Assembly (NCBI RefSeq): GCF_003724155.1
Contig: NZ_RJJQ01000008.1
Span: 124,001-188,000, forward strand
Length of the DNA: 64,000 bases
Source of the DNA: Flexivirga caeni
GTDB lineage: Bacteria; Actinomycetota; Actinomycetes; Actinomycetales; Dermatophilaceae
Reading direction: 5' to 3'
In this document: positions 60,059-64,000 of the stretch, one piece after another
How the letters are laid out: every line of letters begins with the position of its first letter
How positions within the stretch are numbered: position 1 is the first letter of the stretch
Notes under the pieces: model-generated
Seen by the model: only the letters and a program-made list of their open reading frames with translations
What the model was told of the DNA's origin: nothing
Databases searched by the model: none
Position numbers and translations under genes: made by a program

Positions 60059-60801
60059 GCCGATGCCTCCTTGCGCACGCAGTCAACCCGTGGTGCTGCC
60101 GCATCCAGCAGAGCCAGGTCGTCGGTTGTGACCAGAAGGGTGGAGATCGCATACTCCACCAGGCGCATTCGGCGAGTGGCCGCCGCACCGTTCTGCCCAC
60201 CGCGCAGCCCACGAACTCCTGCGGAGCTCAGCTTGTCGCAGATGTTGTCGAGTTTGCGTCCGAAGCGGGTCTGGCTCCAGCCGAGACGTTGCGCCGCTTC
60301 GACAGCCGTCGGGATCTGCCACGTGCCGACACCCGCCCGACGCAACACCGGCTCGGCAAGCGCAAGCACCGCCAGCAGTTGCGACTCCGTGAACGTCGTC
60401 GGGGCGATGGTCGTCGATCCGGTGCCGACCACGCGGTGCGGTGGAGTGCTGTATGCATCGTCGGCATCCACCCCGATCACGAGTTCGTATGTCGTGGGCC
60501 CCGCAGAGAAGGTGACGATGGTCGTCGCGAAGACCAGAGGCATCGCGGCGCCCGGTGCGAGCGTGGAGCGCATCAGACCGAGCTGGTCGGTCAGCTGTGC
60601 CGGAATCCGGCTGCCAACATTGACAACCCACCAGAAGCCGTCCTTTCTCACAAACTCCAGAAAGTGACGGTGAAGGTAAGGATTGTCGTCGATGCTGATG
60701 TCGCCCAGCCGCCCGACCTTTACTGGCTCGTCCCTGTCGCTGCGCACCACCTCGCCACCGAAATCGACCTGGATCCCCCCATCACGCAGCGTGGTCGTCA
60801 C
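60055..60801 (-). CDS. FHA-like / winged-helix protein of the secretion locus
   Basis: A 248-residue protein. The first ~105 residues (VGRLGDISIDDNPYLHRHFL, then WWVVNVGSRIPAQL) resemble an FHA domain with a degenerate core. The second half (TFTESQLLAVLALAEPVLRR to RLGWSQTRFGRKLDNICDKL) looks like a helical DNA-binding or winged-helix region. The GTG start at 60801 overlaps the kinase stop by 4 nt, and its own stop overlaps the ATPase start. It may transmit kinase signals to the ATPase or to transcription (inference). Confidence 0.72.
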   Translation of the reverse strand: MTTTLRDGGIQVDFGGEVVRSDRDEPVKVGRLGDISIDDNPYLHRHFLEFVRKDGFWWVVNVGSRIPAQLTDQLGLMRSTLAPGAAMPLVFATTIVTFSAGPTTYELVIGVDADDAYSTPPHRVVGTGSTTIAPTTFTESQLLAVLALAEPVLRRAGVGTWQIPTAVEAAQRLGWSQTRFGRKLDNICDKLSSAGVRGLRGGQNGAAATRRMRLVEYAISTLLVTTDDLALLDAAAPRVDCVRKEASA

Positions 60802-62447
60802 GAGCCCGCCCCGCACATGGTCAGCGGAGTCGACACCGCTCCGGAAAGCCGCCGAACCTCCACCTCGATGCATGTCTGGCCCTTCTGCACCGGCACACTG
60901 ACAGTTGTCTTCGCGGTGCTTTGATAGCTGGTCGTCGGCTTCGCTGGGTTGTCGACGCGCCACAGGTAGCTGTCTCCTGCCTGCTCGTCCACGTTGCGCC
61001 AGGAGAAGACAACGGACGACCGTTCGGCGATGACCTGTTTCCGCACCGGCGCCGACGGGGCTGCAGGACCGATGGCGTCCGCCGGTTGCTGCGAGACCTG
61101 CGCGGTATGGCGTGCGGTCGTCGCCGGGCTGCGCGTCCAGTGCGCAACGGCGAATGCTGCGACCGCAATGACCAGCACCGCTGCAGCCGCACCGACCAGG
61201 GCGCGCACCGAAACACTACGTGGTGCGCGCTGCTCAGCCGGGCCGCGCGTGTCCTCGACCGCACCCGGTGCGGCCGGGAGGATCGGCGCCGCGAGCCCAG
61301 CTGCGGGAGCAGTGAAGTCACGTTCCGCCGCTTCCGCGACCCCTCGACCGTGCTGCAAGACCGGACCGGCCGGCATATCTCCGGAAACGCCGGGCCCGTC
61401 AGCATCCCGACGCCAGTTCAGCTGGTCCGGACCTGTCAGCAAGTCGTTGCCGATGCTCACCGCCGGGGCCGTGGATCGGCCGGTACGAGGGCTGGTCCCC
61501 TCCGGATCGATCAGTACGAAGCCGGAGATCCGGGTTCCGCCGTCATCCTCCTCCTCGACCTGCGACTCGCTGTAATGCTCGTCCCGGATGTCGATCGGCG
61601 TCACCGACAGATGCAGCTCGGTCTGCACAGTCTGCAGGGCACGCGCGAACTCCAGAGCGGTCGGATAGCGTCCGGCAGGGTCCTTCGCCATCGCCGTCCG
61701 CAGTACGCGCTCAAGTGCCGGACCGACGTCGTCACGTCCGATCGGCGGGACCGGATCGCGCTTGACTCGATTACTGAGCGCCCACAGGGAGTTGTCGCCA
61801 CCCGCCTGCTGGAACGGGCTGTGCCCGGCGAGCATGCTCCAGATCGTGGCCGCCAGCGAGTAGACGTCACCGCTGCGTCCCATCGGCTGGCCGACAGTCA
61901 ACTGCTCGGGTGGTGCCCATGGCACGGACACTCCCAATGCCTGCCCCGACGCCGCCGCATTCGCCGACACCGAGATCCCGAAGTCGGTCAGTGCAGGTCT
62001 GTTGAACTCGGTGAACAGGATGTTTGCCGGCTTGATGTCACGATGCAGTATGTCGAGCCGATGCGCCGTCTCGACCGCCCCAGCGACCTGGATCCCGACC
62101 TCCAGTGCGTTCGGCACGGACAACGGCTTGCGGCGCATCCGCTTGTCGAGCCCTGGCGGGGGGCAGTATTCCATGACCAGAAAGGGTCGTCCGTCGGGCG
62201 AGGCGCCCGCCTGGTAGATGCTCACGATCGACGGGTGGTTGGACATCTGAGCCATCAGGTTGGCTTCGGCCTCGAAGGATGCCTGACCACCCGCGTCCAA
62301 GTCACCGATCAGCACCTTGACCGCGACCGCCCTATGCAGCTGAACTTGCTCGTATTTGAACACGTCGGAGAACCCGCCCGAGCCCAGCAATTCCAGGAAT
62401 CGGAAACCGTCCAGCGCCGGAGGGGCCGAGGGCGCACGGCCGGTCAC
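60798..62447 (-). CDS. Transmembrane Ser/Thr protein kinase (PknB-like)
   Basis: A 549-residue Hanks-type kinase. The P-loop LGSGGFSDVFKYEQV is at ~21-35, the catalytic Lys in AVAVKVL (K44), HRDIKPANILF at 135-145 and DFG at 155-157. A disordered juxtamembrane stretch (~280-410) leads to one helix (ALVGAAAAVLVIAVAAFAVA, ~416-435). The outside part looks like a fibronectin type III domain (SSVVFSWRNVDEQAGDSYLW). Kinases beside FHA proteins phosphorylate their FHA partners; here those partners are encoded on both sides. Both ends overlap neighbours by 4 nt. Confidence 0.93.
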   Translation of the reverse strand: MTGRAPSAPPALDGFRFLELLGSGGFSDVFKYEQVQLHRAVAVKVLIGDLDAGGQASFEAEANLMAQMSNHPSIVSIYQAGASPDGRPFLVMEYCPPPGLDKRMRRKPLSVPNALEVGIQVAGAVETAHRLDILHRDIKPANILFTEFNRPALTDFGISVSANAAASGQALGVSVPWAPPEQLTVGQPMGRSGDVYSLAATIWSMLAGHSPFQQAGGDNSLWALSNRVKRDPVPPIGRDDVGPALERVLRTAMAKDPAGRYPTALEFARALQTVQTELHLSVTPIDIRDEHYSESQVEEEDDGGTRISGFVLIDPEGTSPRTGRSTAPAVSIGNDLLTGPDQLNWRRDADGPGVSGDMPAGPVLQHGRGVAEAAERDFTAPAAGLAAPILPAAPGAVEDTRGPAEQRAPRSVSVRALVGAAAAVLVIAVAAFAVAHWTRSPATTARHTAQVSQQPADAIGPAAPSAPVRKQVIAERSSVVFSWRNVDEQAGDSYLWRVDNPAKPTTSYQSTAKTTVSVPVQKGQTCIEVEVRRLSGAVSTPLTMCGAGS

Positions 62448-63919
62448 GGTAGCCCCTCCATCGTCAGTTGCACTCCATGTCCCAGGTCGAGCACGTCGTG
62501 ATCGACGAGCAGGGTCGGCGCCTCAGGCAGGCGCACCGGTGCGTCACCCTCGCGCCGCAGGTACGTCCCATTCGTGGAGTGCCGATCGATTGCCAGGACG
62601 TTCCATCCCTCGAAGTCGATCTCCAGGTGGGTTCCGGAAACATGCTGGAACGGCAGGGCCAGCAGGCGGGGTATGGCGGGTCCGGCGGCCCGGCCGGCGC
62701 GAGGACTCCGCCCGACCACGATCGGTCGCGACAGGTCCAGCACTTCTCCGGTCGACACCCGCAGACGCCCGAGAGGCGGACGCTGGGCCTGCGCAGCGCC
62801 GCCTCCGCAGGGTGCGCCGCACAGATAACACTGGGTCCGCTGTGGCGGATTGGGATGCTGCTGCGCGCACCGGATCGCCAGGACCGTCTCGGCCTGAGCG
62901 GTCTCCAGCGCAGGCGGTGCGCGCAGCTCACCCGGCGCACTCAGACCGTCCGGTGACGCCACCTGCACGATCGTGTGTCCGTCGTGGTCTTCCGCATCCC
63001 ACTCATCGGCGGGTCTGGCGGGTGGGGAGGCGACCCCGTGACGTGCCTGCGGGACGGGCACCTCGTCGATGAACACCGGCTCTCGCACAGCCGCGGACTC
63101 GACTGGCTGGATGCTGGTGGCATCCCACAGGTGCGCGAAGCGACGTTCGCCGGCTGGTTCCGCTGCGTTGTCATCCGGCCCGATGGGAGCCGGATCATCT
63201 GCATCGGTCAGCGTTGCCGCACCCGGAGCCTCGGCAGTCGTCGCGGCATGCAAGTCCGGGGCTGCCTCGGGCTCGGCGAACTCCTGCTTGATCAACGAGT
63301 CACCGATGTCTCCGGCGGCGCCACCAGCAACCGGCCGGGAAGGTGCCCGTGGTGGCACCAACTCCTCATCAACGGGTGCAGGCACGGGAGGCTCAACCGG
63401 CGAAGCAGGCGCCGGCTCGGCCTGCACCGCCTGAGGTTCCGGAGTATGAGGCTGCGCTCGCCATACGGTCGCCGAAAGTGCGTCAGCACGGATGACCGCA
63501 TCACGCAGTAGAACCTGTGCCGAACCCTCCCCAGGATCTCGACCATCCGCACCGATGCTGATCGATGACACGGGTCCCAGCCCTCGCTCCACCCAAGTGC
63601 TCGCACCGACTCCGGTCAGTTCGGTGTTCTGCCCATCGGCCAGTCGCACCCGGATGGTGAAGGCACCGCGGACCGCACACTTCACCCCCTCGCCGCTCGC
63701 GAGGACGACGGCGAAAGGCGACAACTGGAGCAGGTTGTTGCCCGATTGCCGCGCCAGCTGTTCCAAAAAGCCGCCCAGATCGGCGTTCTGGCGCACCGCC
63801 CACCACAACTCGTGCGCGGCCTCGGCCGTCACCGCGGCGTCGATCATCGCCATTCCGGCCGGCCAGACAATGCCGTGCTGGGTTCCGGGCGACGGAGTCA
63901 CGACGAGTTGCGAAGTCAT
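62444..63919 (-). CDS. FHA-domain protein with zinc ribbon
   Basis: A 491-residue cytosolic protein. Residues 1-155 are a beta-rich domain (WELWWAVRQNADLGGFLEQL-type, GVKCAVRGAFTIRVRL). A long Pro/Ala/Glu-rich spacer (~155-330) follows, then a small zinc ribbon (CAQQHPNPPQRTQCYLCGAP, ~355-375) and a C-terminal FHA domain (VVGRSPRAGR, QHVSGTHLEID, HSTNGTYLR). FHA domains bind phosphothreonine, probably placed by the kinase just downstream. It starts with ATG overlapping the previous stop. Confidence 0.85.
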   Translation of the reverse strand: MTSQLVVTPSPGTQHGIVWPAGMAMIDAAVTAEAAHELWWAVRQNADLGGFLEQLARQSGNNLLQLSPFAVVLASGEGVKCAVRGAFTIRVRLADGQNTELTGVGASTWVERGLGPVSSISIGADGRDPGEGSAQVLLRDAVIRADALSATVWRAQPHTPEPQAVQAEPAPASPVEPPVPAPVDEELVPPRAPSRPVAGGAAGDIGDSLIKQEFAEPEAAPDLHAATTAEAPGAATLTDADDPAPIGPDDNAAEPAGERRFAHLWDATSIQPVESAAVREPVFIDEVPVPQARHGVASPPARPADEWDAEDHDGHTIVQVASPDGLSAPGELRAPPALETAQAETVLAIRCAQQHPNPPQRTQCYLCGAPCGGGAAQAQRPPLGRLRVSTGEVLDLSRPIVVGRSPRAGRAAGPAIPRLLALPFQHVSGTHLEIDFEGWNVLAIDRHSTNGTYLRREGDAPVRLPEAPTLLVDHDVLDLGHGVQLTMEGLP

Positions 63920-64000
63920 GCCGTCTCCGCCGCGGTCTCCAGATCCGGCACCGTGATGTCGCCGCCTTGAATAACACCGACCGGACCGTCCACACGCACC
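63916..64000 (-). CDS. Partial upstream gene of the secretion locus
   Basis: Only the last 27 residues are inside the window (GPVGVIQGGDITVPDLETAA plus the end). The stop overlaps the FHA-protein ATG by 4 nt, so the gene belongs to the same operon. The fragment is too short to name. Confidence 0.55.
   Translation of the reverse strand, partial: VRVDGPVGVIQGGDITVPDLETAAETA

Overview
The window is one continuous stretch of high-GC DNA (roughly two-thirds G+C or more by eye) from an actinobacterium. The support is: a mycothiol S-conjugate amidase (mca) next to a DUF4307 gene; a SigD/RsdA pair beside guaB; a GroEL with a histidine-rich tail; frequent GTG starts; and the order groEL-groES ... tsaD-rimI-tsaB ... 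tsaE-hydrolase-alr-nnr-acpS-glmS-coaA, which follows the mycobacterial arrangement. Family-level placement (a Micrococcales lineage such as Dermacoccaceae) is only a guess. No rRNA, tRNA, insertion sequence or CRISPR array was seen.

Layout. 1-2.6 kb: the end of a sugar ABC transporter operon (binding protein, permease) with a beta-CASP metallo-hydrolase. 2.6-8.0 kb: guaB, then sigD-rsdA, then groES-groEL behind a promoter with two CIRCE operators. 8.0-10 kb: a TetR / Sua5-like / membrane-protein operon. 10-17.4 kb: a second PRPP synthetase, a Ktr/Trk potassium system, a THUMP-like methyltransferase, a GH3 lipoprotein and tandem AIM24 genes. 17.4-31.1 kb: the tRNA-t6A genes tsaD, rimI, tsaB and tsaE with alr, nnrDE, acpS and glmS. 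These are interrupted at 19.6-24.6 kb by an accessory island holding a broken immunity-like gene, a DUF222-HNH gene, and a TetR/MFS efflux pair. 31.1-41.6 kb: coaA, a lytic-transglycosylase-like gene with a highly structured leader, phoH, an S66 peptidase, a Z-prenyl synthase, a hemolysin-III protein, an esterase, mca, DUF4307 and greA. 41.6-51.7 kb: a DrrAB-type ABC exporter, metB, a squalene-cyclase-like toroid, a fused alpha-beta glycyl-tRNA synthetase, an unknown 437-aa protein, a lamin-tail secreted protein and msrA.

51.7-64 kb, all on the minus strand: a type VII secretion-like locus. From the upstream side it has a partial gene, an FHA/zinc-ribbon protein, a transmembrane Ser/Thr kinase, a small FHA-like protein and a 1472-aa FHA-FtsK/SpoIIIE ATPase (EssC/EccC-like). 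These are followed by a WXG100 protein, a larger WXG100-fused candidate effector with a low-GC glycine-rich C-terminus, a Mog1/PsbP (DUF1795-like) protein, an unknown protein, and a frame-shifted VWA-type lipoprotein. Several start codons overlap the preceding stop, so the cluster probably works as one phospho-regulated secretion unit. This locus is the most interesting part of the window.

A second window-wide signal is an excess of the pentamer GTATG/CATAC. It dictates otherwise rare codons (ATA for Ile) and recurs in the arms of intergenic hairpins.
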